Assembly: GCA_002118135.1 (NCBI GenBank)
Contig: BDIU01000080.1
Coordinates: 186,001 to 250,000, forward strand
Source of the DNA: Trebouxia sp. TZW2008
Lineage: Eukaryota > Chlorophyta > Trebouxiophyceae > Trebouxiales > Trebouxiaceae
Direction: 5' to 3'
Length of the DNA stretch: 64,000 nucleotides
Made by a program: the position numbers and the translations under genes. Positions 1 to 11,400 of this stretch are shown piece after piece. Each line of letters begins with the position of its first letter. Within the stretch, counting starts at the first letter, position 1. A model generated the notes under the pieces. That model had not been told where the DNA came from. It saw only the letters and a program-made list of their open reading frames with translations, and ran no database searches.

Positions 1-134
1 ACAATGAACCACTTTGTCCACAAACGTTCATTGCCAGCCCGCACATAGACTCAAAGCATAACAGCCTCACCTTGTCAATCAGCTTTTGCCAACCCAGCTG
101 ACAATTTGTTGTCAATACTAGGATACTTGTGCAG

Positions 135-2611
135 GTGGCGGTGTTGCTGCATCTGTGGCAGATGTCAGAACTGTAGAAGACCATCTGAAACCGTCTGATC
201 TGCAGCCTTTCCACAGTCAAATCCAGGATGCAAGCATTGTCATGCTTGACGCCAACCTATGCACCGAAACCCTTGAGGTGAGGATGCAATTGCACATAAC
301 AGAGCAGGCACCATTGCTACAGGCTGCTGCTGTGCATTGAAAGGCAATGCCAGTTCTGAGGCCGCATTGGCTGAGATGCACTCACGACACTGGAGCTCAA
401 TCTTGGTTTGTAGACAATCAGCTATCTTCAAGCTTGATTGGGGTTTCAAACAGTTGAAGACTGTCAAAACAGCTTATTGATGCATAAGTGTCTTCACAAA
501 ATCAAATGTGTCATTGGGAGTGCATTCTGTGGTTGCTCTTTCTGATCTGCTGTAAGGTAGACAATGTGCTTTTGTCTGAAGCAAACATACAAAGTGTTGC
601 TTCAGAAGGCAAGCAACAGACAGCAATTGATACCTGCCAGCAGCAATTTCACTGATTTTACCCTTGTAGGCAGCATGCCATGTGGCGTAAGCAGCGCTTG
701 TGTGTGTTTGGTTTGAGTCAGTCTCTGTGCCCAAGTCAGTCAAAGCAAGCAGAGTGCTCGATTGCCTGATATACTTCACCCCACCTGTGCATGAGCTCAT
801 ACTCGTGGCAACAGCTGTGGACCCAACACACAGCGGTGAAGCAGCAAACATGCCTGTTGTGACTATGATTGTTGACCTTGCAGGCAGCATGCCAAGTGGC
901 CAAAGCGGCACATGTGCCTGTTTGGTTTGAGCCAGTCTCTGTACCGAAGTCTATCAGAGCAAGCAGAGTGCTTGATTGCCTCACATACATCTCCCCAAAC
1001 GCGCATGAGCTCATAGCCATGGCCACAGCTGTGGACCCAACACACAGCAGAGAGGCAGCAAACAAGCTGCTGTTGCACTTGGCTGCTGGCAGCAGTATGT
1101 CAGCTGCGTCGCAGTTGCATGCTTTGGCGCCTTTCCTCTTGTCTGTGCTCAAGGTCAGTCTCTTGATATCTGAGCAGAATACACAAACAGCTGTATACAT
1201 CACCCTATCACCCTCCAAAATAGTCGCGAGCCTGCTCTGTTAGCATGGTTGCCAAACAGTACAGGCTGTTTTGTCTTGTCTGCTCACTCTAAAAGTTGGG
1301 CAGGTCAAGTCATGCCTGGCAACTATATACATTGGCCTCTCACCTCCCAAAATAGCCACATACACGAGCCCAGCGCTGATGCATGTTTTGCTTGTTGCCT
1401 GCAGTTGTGAAATACAAGGGTGTGCATTGATGCAGCATATGCACTGCTGTTCACCTGCTGTTCCAGATTGCACTTTTTGCCCTGCCTCTGTCATGCAAGC
1501 AAGATGGGGCAAGGACGCCGCGCTTGTCTGTAGGCAGGCTGCAAGCACATCATGCTTGCGTCACAAATCTCCAATTTTGTGTCCTATTTTGCTGTCCACA
1601 TACAGCACTTGTTGTTGCTTTAGGCAGGCTGCAAGTAGACCATGCTGAGTTGGCAAGCTCCCTTTGTTTGCGGAATCTAGATTGAGCACTGTGTTTGTGT
1701 GCCTGACAGGCTGCCAGCAATTAGTGCTAAGTACATGAACTCATTTGCTTCAGGCATGGCACTTGCTGTTGCCTCAGGCAGGCTGCCAATACATCATGCT
1801 AAGCCCAAGTTTCATCCCTTTGCGCAATCCAGATAGGGCACTTGTAACATGGCACAAACATTTTACTTCAGACATGTTCTGTGTTGCTTCAGGCAGGCTG
1901 TGAGTACATCATGTTGACTCTGGGTTCCCAGGGCGCAGCACTCTGCACGTTTGAGTCACACCATGATGACAGTAGTGGCATCAAAGTACACCACCTTTCA
2001 CCTGTGCCAGCGAAAATTGTCAACACCAATGGAGCAGGCGATTGTGTAGTGGCTGGGGCTTTGGCTTGCCTGGTGAGGGGTTCAATTCCGCTGGCTGCTC
2101 TGGCGTATGGCATGGTAAGCATTAAGTGTAATGCATGCGTGGCTGTGTTTGGACGGCGTATGCATGCGTTTCTGGCATTGTTGTTGGTGGAACTCAAATA
2201 TGGAGTTGCTGCGCATTTGTGTTTTGCTTGGTGAGGGGTCCAATTTTGCTGGCTGCTTTGGCATATGGCATGTGAATTGTGCACTGTGCATATGCATTTC
2301 TGGCGGTGTTTAGTCATTATGGTTGTCAAGATTGTCATTATCCTCATTGTTTGCTGTTATTGCCAGTGTAATTGTTATTGACATTCCTATGATCACCATC
2401 ACTGACACCATCACTACTGTACTTGATATTGTTACTGTCATTGTATGCTTGTGGCATGCAGGCTGTGGCTCAGAGGGCGCTGGAGGATGAAGACAACGTT
2501 CCATTTGGCTTGTCATACGATGCACTGACAGCAGCAGCGCAAGACATAATGTCGTCCTCGAGTATCATGTCAATTGCAGCCAGCAACAAGCCTGCTCACT
2601 CAAAGCTATGA
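135..2611 (+). CDS. PfkB-family kinase, pseudouridine-kinase-like (3' part; exons 135-277, 884-1153, 1893-2114, 2462-2611)
   Basis: Carbohydrate/nucleoside kinase of the PfkB fold; best fit is pseudouridine kinase, which phosphorylates pseudouridine released by RNA turnover. Four exons join in frame (entry phase 1, then phase 0) and end at a TGA at 2609-2611. Exon 1 reads through a ...MLDANLCTETLE stretch, exon 2 contains VWFEPVSVPKS and YISPNAHELIAMA, and exon 3 carries the PfkB signature NTNGAGDCVVAGALA with the catalytic Asp of GAGD. The WFEPVSV and SPN.xEL blocks are the reason for choosing pseudouridine kinase over ribokinase or adenosine kinase. The 5' end, including the first half of the sugar-binding lid, lies left of the window; bases 1-134 look like intron. 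A decayed copy of exon 2 and several copies of the exon 3 start lie in the introns (listed separately). Family call is firm; the exact substrate is inference. Confidence 0.75.
664..871 (+). pseudogene. Decayed tandem copy of PfkB exon 2 in the preceding intron
   Basis: Bases 664-871 repeat the acceptor and most of the true exon at about 872-1075, including the shared VWFE.VSVPKS and RASRVLDCL-like codons and the AVDPTH..EAAN tail. In the exon frame the copy has a TAA a few codons after its acceptor (within gtggcgtaagca) and several substitutions in conserved positions (SPN became TPP), so it cannot serve as an alternative exon without truncation. It still keeps an AG acceptor in gtaggcagc. 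I read it as a dead exon duplication. Confidence 0.8.
1531..1810 (+). repeat. Four partial copies of the PfkB exon 3 acceptor and start
   Basis: The segment caggcaggctg followed by (c/t)a.tacatcatg, which is the acceptor and first codons of exon 3 (1893 onward), recurs in decayed form near 1531, 1621, 1706 and 1778. Each copy has an AG at the homologous place followed by GCAGGCTG or similar, then diverges within 20-40 bases. All are upstream of the true exon. Spacing (about 70-95 bases) is that of a decayed tandem array. Confidence 0.75.
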
Positions 2612-2674
2612 GGAATGTAATCCCCACCTTCTGGATTCAGACATGAACAATACAAAAGGGTTTACGCTCGAGCT

Positions 2675-2830
2675 ACAGTAGTCTCGCCGTGTACGAACAC
2701 TCAATGTCAGGACATTCTCATGATGAGGACAGTGCAATTGGGGCTCAATCAATGCATTCCATTTGTAGTGTACTTGGAGTAGGGACAGCTCAACGCGAGC
2801 ACAATAAGCTTGGTAAACAGAGCAGTTTTA
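2675..2830. mobile_element. MITE-family copy (diverged), relative of the element at 12082-12255
   Basis: Starts at a TACAGT end and follows the same order of words as the better preserved copy at 12.1 kb: CTCAATGTCAGGACA, GGACA..GCAATTGG, CTCAATCAATGCATTCC, GGGACAGCTCAACG. The far end is not well defined. Lies between the PfkB stop (2611) and the FDH stop (3450), which converge; I see nothing else in that 0.8-kb gap. Confidence 0.5.
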
Positions 2831-3449
2831 TGCAGAGAGATCACTGTTTAGTCATTGCAGGTGAAGCCATGCAACAAGTTGGGAAGAGATTCAAGAGCGC
2901 AGCTGTGTATCTCTGCTGAGACTTCGTGGCGTCATGCGGGCTGCTTGTGATATATTGACCAGGACAACTGGATCCTCTGAGGGTCTGCTGCAGGCTTGAT
3001 GTCAGCACAAATGCATTGCAAGGCCTTAGGGTGGCCCCTAGGGTGTTTATGTTGTGTGCCTCAGCACCTGTTGCATTCAAGCGACATGCAGTATTAGGGC
3101 TTCTGGGTGATAGAAAGATGACATTTTACAGACAAAGCAGACGCGATGACACCATCAGCAGATCGTCATCCAGACTGTCAGTAGGCATGTGCGACGCCAG
3201 CGCTGCTTTTATTCACATCTGACACTCATCACGCTGGTACAGATTGCACAAGGTCAGGTCCACTTGACAACTGGCTAAAAAGCGTAATTTGAGACACTAC
3301 ACTCGACTGATCAAACATTTTTTCACAACATCTCCAAAATTGCTCACCCAGCGAAGCATTCGTTTGACAAGCAACATTGTTGCATGCTGTCCAAAATTGT
3401 TTGACTGCAGCCACATCCGGCGTATTGCAGTCAAAATTGCCAACAAAGT

Positions 3450-6400
3450 CTACTTGTATTGTGGGGCCAACTCACCCTCCCGGACAATGTACCACTTTTC
3501 AGGAAACTCCTTTTCCTCAAACCAGCACTCCAGCATCTTCTTGGTGCCATCAGCATAGCGAGCCTGCATGCCACATTTTGCAATAGAAGACTCAAGATGT
3601 AAGTACATTCTGCACAATTCAATGTGTTCTGACGGGTCTGCCAGACACAAAATCCATGCAGCGTTACAGATGGCGTACTCAGGACAAAAGCTCGCCTGTT
3701 GTTTTCAGATCAACATGAGCCATGACCAGCAGGTGCAAAACTGGCTCCGACTTACTAATCAGTGCAATTTTGAGATGTCGTTTCCAGGTTAGCCTTTGAT
3801 CAGAACAGCAAGCGCATTGAAAAGATGCAAGCAATACTGCAGCAGCATACCTGAGCGTCTAGGGTAGTGCCTGAGTAGTGAGGTGTCATGCCATGGTTGG
3901 GCATCTTCCTCCAGGGGTGGTCCTCAGGAGGCGGCTGTGGGTTCCACACATCCCCAGCATACCCTATTTAGCAGCAACAAACCCCACTGCTGATTTATGA
4001 CTTCTGACAAGAATGCATGACGTCAATGGTCACGTGAAGCACACGCCGTGTAAGCAGGCTTGAGTTTAGCTACAAACACATGCCTGAAGCTTGACACAAA
4101 GTGATTTTCCCCTGTTGAAACAGTGTAGTCTGATAGCATCGAAGACATGTGCGCTCTGGCATGCGGCTGTGCATGTCAGAGTGTGGGCGAGCAACTCAAC
4201 TCTCTCTGCATGACAGTCTGACTGACCTGCTAGCTGCCCTGACTCCAATGCTTCTACAATGGCATCCTTGTCACAGATTCCTCCTCGAGCCGTGTTGATC
4301 AAGTAGGCGCCCTTCTTCATCTTGCCAAGTGTGTCTTTGTTGAACATGTTCCTGCAAGAAATACAGTCAGTGCTCGACATCACAATTGCATGCAAACTGT
4401 ATGTGGGTACCCCGCTCACCCATGTCACATGCAACTGAGAAGTTTGTGACCCTCCTGATGGCCAGCTCATCACAGCGAGTAGGTGCATCGCGCTATGCAA
4501 TGCATTCTGTCACGCTTGTGACATGAGCAGTGTGTGTATGATGCAAGATGCAGAGCATCAATACAGGGGGGCTGCCAATTAATGCAAGTTGTACGCTGTC
4601 AAAGCCTTCAATCGATGACCAGGTAGAGTGACAGGAGAATTGTCAACATACACATGTTCATAAAGAATCCAATGTTTAACAGGAAAAACAGTCAGGGAAA
4701 ACCAGATCCTTACTTGGTCTTGTCTGTGAGGGGCAGGTTGATGGTGACAACATCACACTTCTTGATCAAATCATCCATCTCAGCAAAGGAGCAGTTCAGC
4801 TCCTTCTCCTTGTCCTCATCCAACTTGTTATAGTCGAAATACAACACTTCTTTGCAGCCAAAGCCCTGCAGCACATGTGCAGCACAGTCAGTAGCCGTCA
4901 ACTTCATTTACATGCTATCTGATGAGGGTTCATGACACTGCTAAATGCATACAGGAGCGCCGTCAGTTGCAATCAACATCATTTTAGGCTATCTGATGAG
5001 GCCTTGTAACAATGCCCTGGTTGCTTGTCATCTGCCAGCTTGTAGTCAAGATACAACACTTCCTTGCAGCCAAAGCCCTGCAGCACATGTGCAGCAAAAG
5101 TCAACAATGGCCAGCAGCAAGTGCAGTGAGGGCCATGCTGACAGCAGATACCATGTGGTACTGAGCTGTTGATCTCCTGACCGTCAGCAGAGCCTAGCTG
5201 CAGTTTGAGTTGCTCTGGACAGAATTTGTTTGAAGACAGCTCATTGCCCTTGTATGCGCATAGCACATTCATGGCACTTCCCTCGTGTACATGTGGATGA
5301 GACCAAGGAGGCCCATCGACTGAGTTGACTGGCAGCTTGGCCAAAAGCCTTGCTAGCCACCAATACAGGAAACACAGGGGCCTTAAGTGCTGACTGTTGT
5401 TAGCAGCCGAGAAAATGAGAGGCCCTTCAGCTGAGTGTGCATTGCACACATGACAGCTTTTGGACATGTGCAATGGGTTTGATTGGGATTATCAGGATTA
5501 TGGGAGTGTGCCTACAGCAACAACATCAACAGAAGCCTCAAAACAGCTTCAGACGGTCAAGGATGGAGGCAGCCAATTGCGTTTGTTCACACCTAGTCGC
5601 TGGGATTTGACGCTTGCTAGGCAGGGATTTGTAATGAATGAAGAACCGAATGAATGGGTGGGTGGGTGGGGGATTGTGAGTCAATGAGTGACTGAATGAG
5701 TTGGGCAGTGAGCCCAAAGTAGATCACCTTCAAGCGCTCCAACACTAATCGCCCAATCTGACCAGTGCCCACAGTACCGATGATTTTGCCTTCAATGTCA
5801 TACGCCTTTGATGCAGCAGCACCAATGTCCCACCCGCCATCTGTGATCTGCTTGTGCGCTGGCAGGAAGTTGCGCACCATCGTCAGAATCAGCATGACCA
5901 CATGCTCTGCCACACTCACAACATTGCTGCCTGCAAATCGTCATGCCCTGATGGTCCTTGAAGGCAAGTACCACTGCCTGGCTTCTGTGAGCAGTGCTAT
6001 ATCAGCCTTGACAGCAAGCATGGTCTGTGCAACACCGTGGGAGGCCAGTTGTCTCTCAAGGCCATGTGCATGCCAAGGCAGAATATTGGCAACAAACTGC
6101 TGCTGGAGCAATCACAATATGCAGCTGAGAATGTTAGCATCAGATCAGCTGTGTCTCAGTGGATAGGTGCCCTGTTGATGATGCCAGCACAAAACTTTTT
6201 CTTGACAAGGACATTCAATGTAGTGATTGGCTTGATGCATGGACAATGTAATCATGAGCCAATCATTACATTCTGACTGCAGTGCTATTTCTGAGTGAGG
6301 AGAAGTACGTATGTATGAAGTAGTGTGAAGACATTCTTCGTGGTGACCAATGCAGTTGTTGTACAGAGGACGTACTGTAGAATTTTTGTACCTGTGACTT

Positions 6401-6953
6401 CGGCAACTGTCATGCCACTGTCTGCAGCTGCATGCAGGTCAACATGATCTGACCCAACTCCAGCAGTGATGGAAAGCTTCAAACTCTTGGCCTTTTTGAT
6501 CCGCTCCTTTGTCAGATATGCTGGGTGAAAGGGGGTGGAGATCAGGATGTTGGCGTCCTCGAGATGCTTCTCCAGTTCACTATTCTCACCCTCTTTGTCA
6601 TCTGTCACAATATACTCGTGACCCTGAGCAGCAACTTGCGGATTTGTAGCTTGAGACAGAATGGAACGGGTGAATGGTGTTCAAGGCATGGATAGGCATG
6701 CAAGCTCAGCAGGCTTTAAACGTACCTTGTCCTCGAGAAACTGCCTGAGACCGAGCTCGTTTTCAACACATCCCAGCAAATCTTTGTTCTCTGCTGCTTT
6801 TCCTGCCTTATACAAGACAGCAACGACTTTCTCAGCCCTGACAACTGTGCATCGACTGCGTGATCTGAGACGCGTGTTGCTGCGGAAGGGGATTTGCGAC
6901 GCAGCGCGATGGCGACAAGAAAGAAGCGAGGGGCTCGCAATCAAGGTTGCCAT
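3450..6953 (-). CDS. FDH: NAD-dependent formate dehydrogenase, organelle-targeted, 388 aa (7 exons)
   Basis: Oxidises formate to CO2 with NAD+. Exons on the minus strand: 6953-6726, 6623-6392, 5930-5728, 4865-4714, 4351-4227, 3963-3851, 3563-3450; lengths sum to 1167 bases and every phase matches. The first ~40 residues ([16 protein letters not shown]..., rich in S/R, ending ...TVVRAEK) look like a plastid or mitochondrial transit peptide. Core motifs of D-2-hydroxyacid dehydrogenases are intact: PFHPAYLT substrate loop, Rossmann GTGQIG with an acidic residue after the next strand (VLYFDY), NTARGG with the substrate Arg, and the catalytic His in MTPHYSGTT. The C-terminus GELAPQYK matches plant FDH, and length is close to the plant enzyme (about 380 aa). 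An ATG at 6953 begins the leader; an upstream in-frame extension exists but adds nothing conserved. Confidence 0.95.
5022..5095 (-). repeat. Echo of FDH exon 4 start inside intron 3
   Basis: On the minus strand this repeats the acceptor tgtgctgcag and the first ~20 codons of exon 4 ([11 protein letters not shown]), then loses similarity; the true exon starts at 4865. Flanking intron words such as gctatctgatgagg are also duplicated (near 4914 and 4988), so the duplicated unit crossed the intron-exon border. The copy retains a usable-looking AG but lacks the rest of the exon, so splicing to it would remove part of the NAD-binding domain. Confidence 0.85.
6190..6305. mobile_element. Diverged copy of the 12.1-kb MITE family, in FDH intron 2
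   Basis: Contains GACAAGGACATTCAATGTA, GGACAATGTAATC, CATTCTGACTGCA and TGAGTGAGGA in the same order as the 12082-12255 element. Ends are decayed, so limits are approximate. Lies within the intron between FDH exons at 6392 and 5930. Confidence 0.4.
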
Positions 6954-7066
6954 TGTTGCGATTGACGGTGGCCGAAATTGCTTGGTATTGTTGGGATGAT
7001 ATGCAGCTGTCTCACAGCAAAACTTTGCGCACATTTGTGGTCAAAAGTTAAATTGCCGACGTGGAC

Positions 7067-7693
7067 ATCGTAAAACTCAACGATTCAAGCCATTCTTGCA
7101 AATGACGACCTCGCGCTGGCAGAACACACAGGAACTTCTGCTGGTAATATAATGGGCTCAAGCCAAGCGTACCTCTGAGCGTTTGCTAGCCTGAAACTTA
7201 CTTTGGCCTGCTTACAAGATCCATAATGACTTTGCTCATGTTGTTTTCATTTGGCATGCGCATAATGAATGCTCCTGCATGTTGAGCTTATATCACATTT
7301 GCTGTGATGCTTGTTAGCTGCGACAATGTCTGACAGCCAGCATGACGTGTCTCAAGACGATAACCCGATGTCCACATGGACAGATCATCTTGTATATACA
7401 TTTTCCAGATCGCTGGTAGACTTTCTTGGGACCACTGGTCCCTACTGCTCAAGCTGAGCAACAGCAATTGCATTACGACGTTGAATGCAACAGTAATCAT
7501 GCCTCAGACCAGGAATAGCATATGATGATTCATTAGATGACAACTTGCAGTTTGCATAGCAAAATGTCAGTATATATGCTGGCCACGGTTGTTGCAGTCA
7601 AGTAAATCAAGCAACATACACAGTCATTATGCTGCCAAAAGTTCTGCATACTGTGTCAAACCTTGCGTACAATAGGGCACTGTCACACGCCAA
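7067..7693. other. Intergenic stretch between FDH promoter side and CMTR2-like 3' end
   Basis: No coding signal seen. Bases about 7400-7580 are the 3' flank of the cap methyltransferase gene; homologous sequence recurs, rearranged, at about 27520-27700 and 34030-34135 (shared words such as CAGACCAGG, GACTTTCTTGGGACC and GCTGAGCAACAGCAA), which helps define the duplications described below. Confidence 0.5.
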
Positions 7694-8416
7694 TCATTGA
7701 CCTGGGCGCACCCAGTACTCTAAAGCCAGGTTTGATTCTTCTTGAGGCTTAAGCACCATTCTGTAGGTTGAGGTTGTTGCGATGCCCGCTTTTGACATTG
7801 ACAGTGGTTTGGCCGGGCCCCGAAAGCCCTTCAGGTGCTGTGCAAAATTCTGAAAGGCTTTTGCATCTGCTGCCTGAGCAGGATGCAGGTGGCCCACAAA
7901 TTCCAGCTGAGGCATGGACATGGTTTCCTGTGTGTGTTGGTACTTCGCAATGACAAGCTTTTGGGGCCTGCAGATGCCACACAACCCATTGTATACTGCT
8001 AGATGCTGCCTTAGGCATGACCATGTCACTTGCGGTCATGCACATGATTGGTGTGGTGTGGAACAAGTATCAGCGCACACAGCTCGGCACAGCTACACCC
8101 ACCTCTTAATGCAAGTGCACTCATTACAGGAACATTCCGATTGCAAGGACAATGCAATTGATAGCCAATGACTGCATTTGGATGCACTGACACTTATGAG
8201 CAAGGACCACCTGGTTCCTGTAATTCAATGCAGCCGTTAAGAGCAGGGATAGAGGTATACACTACACACCTGGCCAGATGGTTTGGCCACTGTGCAGCCT
8301 TCACCTCACACACCAGCTCCTGCCCATGCTTGCTGAGGACATACAGGGGAAACTGCTTCTCACTGGTAGCAGTTGCTGGCCCTGCTGCACCATCATCTTC
8401 TGCATCATGCTGAGTG

Positions 8417-8451
<35 letters not shown>

Positions 8452-11400
8452 ATGAAGCCCAGGAGCAGCTGAGTGTGCAGCAGCAGATGCTTGGCCAGTC
8501 ATAGAGGCAGTCCCAGCTGATGCTGACTCTGCTGTGCTGAAAGCAGCGTGTGAACCAGGCGCAGGCTCTCTGCTCTCAACTGGCTCAACAGCTGCAGGGT
8601 GGTGATCTGAAGGGGCCATGCCATTGGCTGCTTTGACATGACCCAAATGCAGATGCTGCTCTGCCTGTCTAGCACTGCTACCCTGTCCTGCGTCACTGGC
8701 AATTTTGGCGATGTCCTGCTGTGCTTTCACCTCATGAATTGCCTGCAACACAGCTCTTTCTGTGATGCTGTCAGCAGCATGTGCAGGTAGTATTGCCTGC
8801 GCCTGTATGCAAAATTGAATGCACAAACAAATGAATGAATGAATGAATGAATGAATGAATGCATGCTGTATGAGACGCTGTAACTGGGCTGCGTCAGCAA
8901 GCCTTCAGCACTGCAGCCTTTGGGGAACACTTGATTGACATACTATACAGGCTAGCTGTCAAGACACTGCTCATTGGCAACTGGCTTGTTGGCATTGACT
9001 GGAATGTATGCTTGGCATGACAACATGTGCACACGCCCCTTCAATCAACAGATCTAAGGGTCACTGCTGCTTTGACAGAATGACACACTCTGACACAGCA
9101 AGCAGAATGAGCAAGGAATAGAGACTTGATCTCCAGATGGTCTTTCCAACACATGATGTGGGGCACAAACCAATTGCAACTCACCTGGACCTGCAGTTGC
9201 GCAAGTGCAGCATTCCGGCGCAACAGGTAGGCTGACAGGTTGCTGGCCATGTAGAGAGAGGGCGGTAGAATGTCGCACACAATCCTGCCATCTTTGAGGC
9301 TGTGTTCACTGTGACCCATGACCTGCAGCACCACCAGAGAACTTCCTGACCGGCTCCAGCACATCTGCTGCAGGCAACGCCTAATAATATCTCATGTACT
9401 TTGACTCATGCCTCTTTCACCTGCCCCTCCAACGCTTGTAATGACATGCATAACGCCAGCCCACATGACCTGCCCCTCCAACACTTGTAATGACATGTAT
9501 AACACCAACCCACATGGCATTTTGAATAATTTTGTTGCTTCTGATAGCGTTTGGGCTGAGGTAAGCGAGAAGGAGTTGATGGCATTGGGGCTTGTGCAAA
9601 GCGTCTTGAATCTGACAGAGCGAAGCAGCAAGTGTGTTTGTTGCATCGTGATTACGGCAGCAATTGCTATGCCAACGTGCATGCAGGAGAGACTTTGTTA
9701 TGTTGGGCAGAATAGCAAATGCAGAGGCTGGATTCACATGTCAGTCGCCCTATAGAACCCTGTCACGCAGGGATATGCAGGCCTTTGTGCATACAGTGAA
9801 TTCTGTTTGGGACGACTGCGTTTGTTTCTATGACAATGCCCATACCTCAGGTTGTCCTTGCTGAGGTGTTTTACTGCGGTTGCAATGCAGCAATTGACTT
9901 CTGTTTGCCTTGTCCCTCAACAGATATGGTTCTTGCATCAAGTGCCTTGACCTGAAGCTTTCCACAGAAATTGGCTGTGACAGCTAGATTACAACCATGT
10001 AGCTATTACTATACACATGGGGACATGCAGGCACACCTTCTTCAGCCAAGCAGCTCCAACGTTCCCATCGTCGAGCCTGCCTGTACAGACCAGGAACCTG
10101 GAGGCTGCGCAGGCACAGCTGGTGGTGGGCTTCACCAGGCTGATACTGGTAAAGCTGCGGAGCAGTAGGTAGAGTGCGCTGGCTGTGAAGGTGGTCATTG
10201 TGTCAGGAAGCTGCATGATGAATGTTCCACCTGCAGTGAACCACATTGGAGACTCGTGGCGGCTGTACCCTGCTTTGATGTTTTGACAAGGCAGCTGTAT
10301 CATGAAGGCCTCATGTGCAGTCATAAACAACAAACAGCTGTGGCAGCTGCAACTGCTTGAATGGCTGGACAGCTGAGAAGCACCGAGGCAGGAAAGAGAT
10401 GGAAAAACAGAGAAAGAGCTGCAGCTGATTCTTGATGCAATGATTTTCAAGCACAGTCTGATGCATTGCCACGATTTGAGCTGATTTTGGCAGATGTGAT
10501 GTGCATGCACTGACTGCGTGCACAGCTTTATCTTGGTGTCAAAATGCAACCTCTGCAATGCTGTTGACATCTTATGCAGTGCCCAAGGATTGCAGACAGG
10601 ACAAAAAAGCTGCAGAACAAATTCAGCTTTTGATTTGAGCAGACCGACCACACATGCAAGCCTGCCCTCAACTGTTACGCCTGCGGAGTGCTGTGAGTAC
10701 TTGCACAGCCAGTTGCACCCTCTTCATGACGCAGTTATGATCTGTGACTTAGAGGTTGCAAGACAACCAGCTAGGTTTCGGAACAGCTGCACATAGATGC
10801 CGCATGAATGCCCACTCTTTGCTGAAACACTGTTGATGCTGATCTGATACGGAAACCGCCAGCAATTTGAGGGCAATACTTGCGTTCAGCATACTCATGC
10901 AGTCATGTCGGTGCAGTCTCCTACCTGGCTGCAGGCATGATAACGCCATAGCAGACTCCCACAGAAGGCGCCTCCTGAAGCCGTTGCTGTACTCGGCCTC
11001 CATGACTCCTGACCTCCTGTTGACCTGGCTGCTTGATGGGTCAGGAAGCTGGGCATCTGTGGCCTTTTCGTTGACTTCACTCAAATGCAACGCTTTGATG
11101 AACTCACTGATCTGCTGTATTAGGTCAGTTTCTGGGTTTAGGTCCCCAATGACCAGATCTGCTTCCGCAAGCAGATTCACACTTGCTGTCTTGAAGCAAG
11201 GCAAGGAATGCATGGTGCCTTGCATGACTCTTGCGCTGATATTGCCCATTGTCGGAACATTGGTATCTGAGCCACAAGGCGCTGCAGCATCTTTCAGATG
11301 CGTAGAACCAGCGTACACGTAGCGAATGCTGCAGCCATCATGACTGCTCTGACTCTGCAGCTTGCAGGCAGCTGTCTCAGTTACTAGCTGAACTGACTTG

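Noticed and set aside
2060..2080. GGTTCAATTCC resembling a tRNA B box
   Set aside because: It lies inside PfkB exon 3 and no A box or cloverleaf arms can be drawn around it.
7694..8029. Separate small gene at the end of the cap methyltransferase locus
   Set aside because: The exon joins in phase with exon 8802-8305, and the inverted copy keeps it together with an N-terminal exon of the same gene, so a single gene is simpler.
11000..11322. Plus-strand open frame of ~150 codons (10867-11322)
   Set aside because: It is the complement of the long CMTR2-like exon 11833-10925, which continues in phase with neighbours on the minus strand; the plus frame shows no motif.
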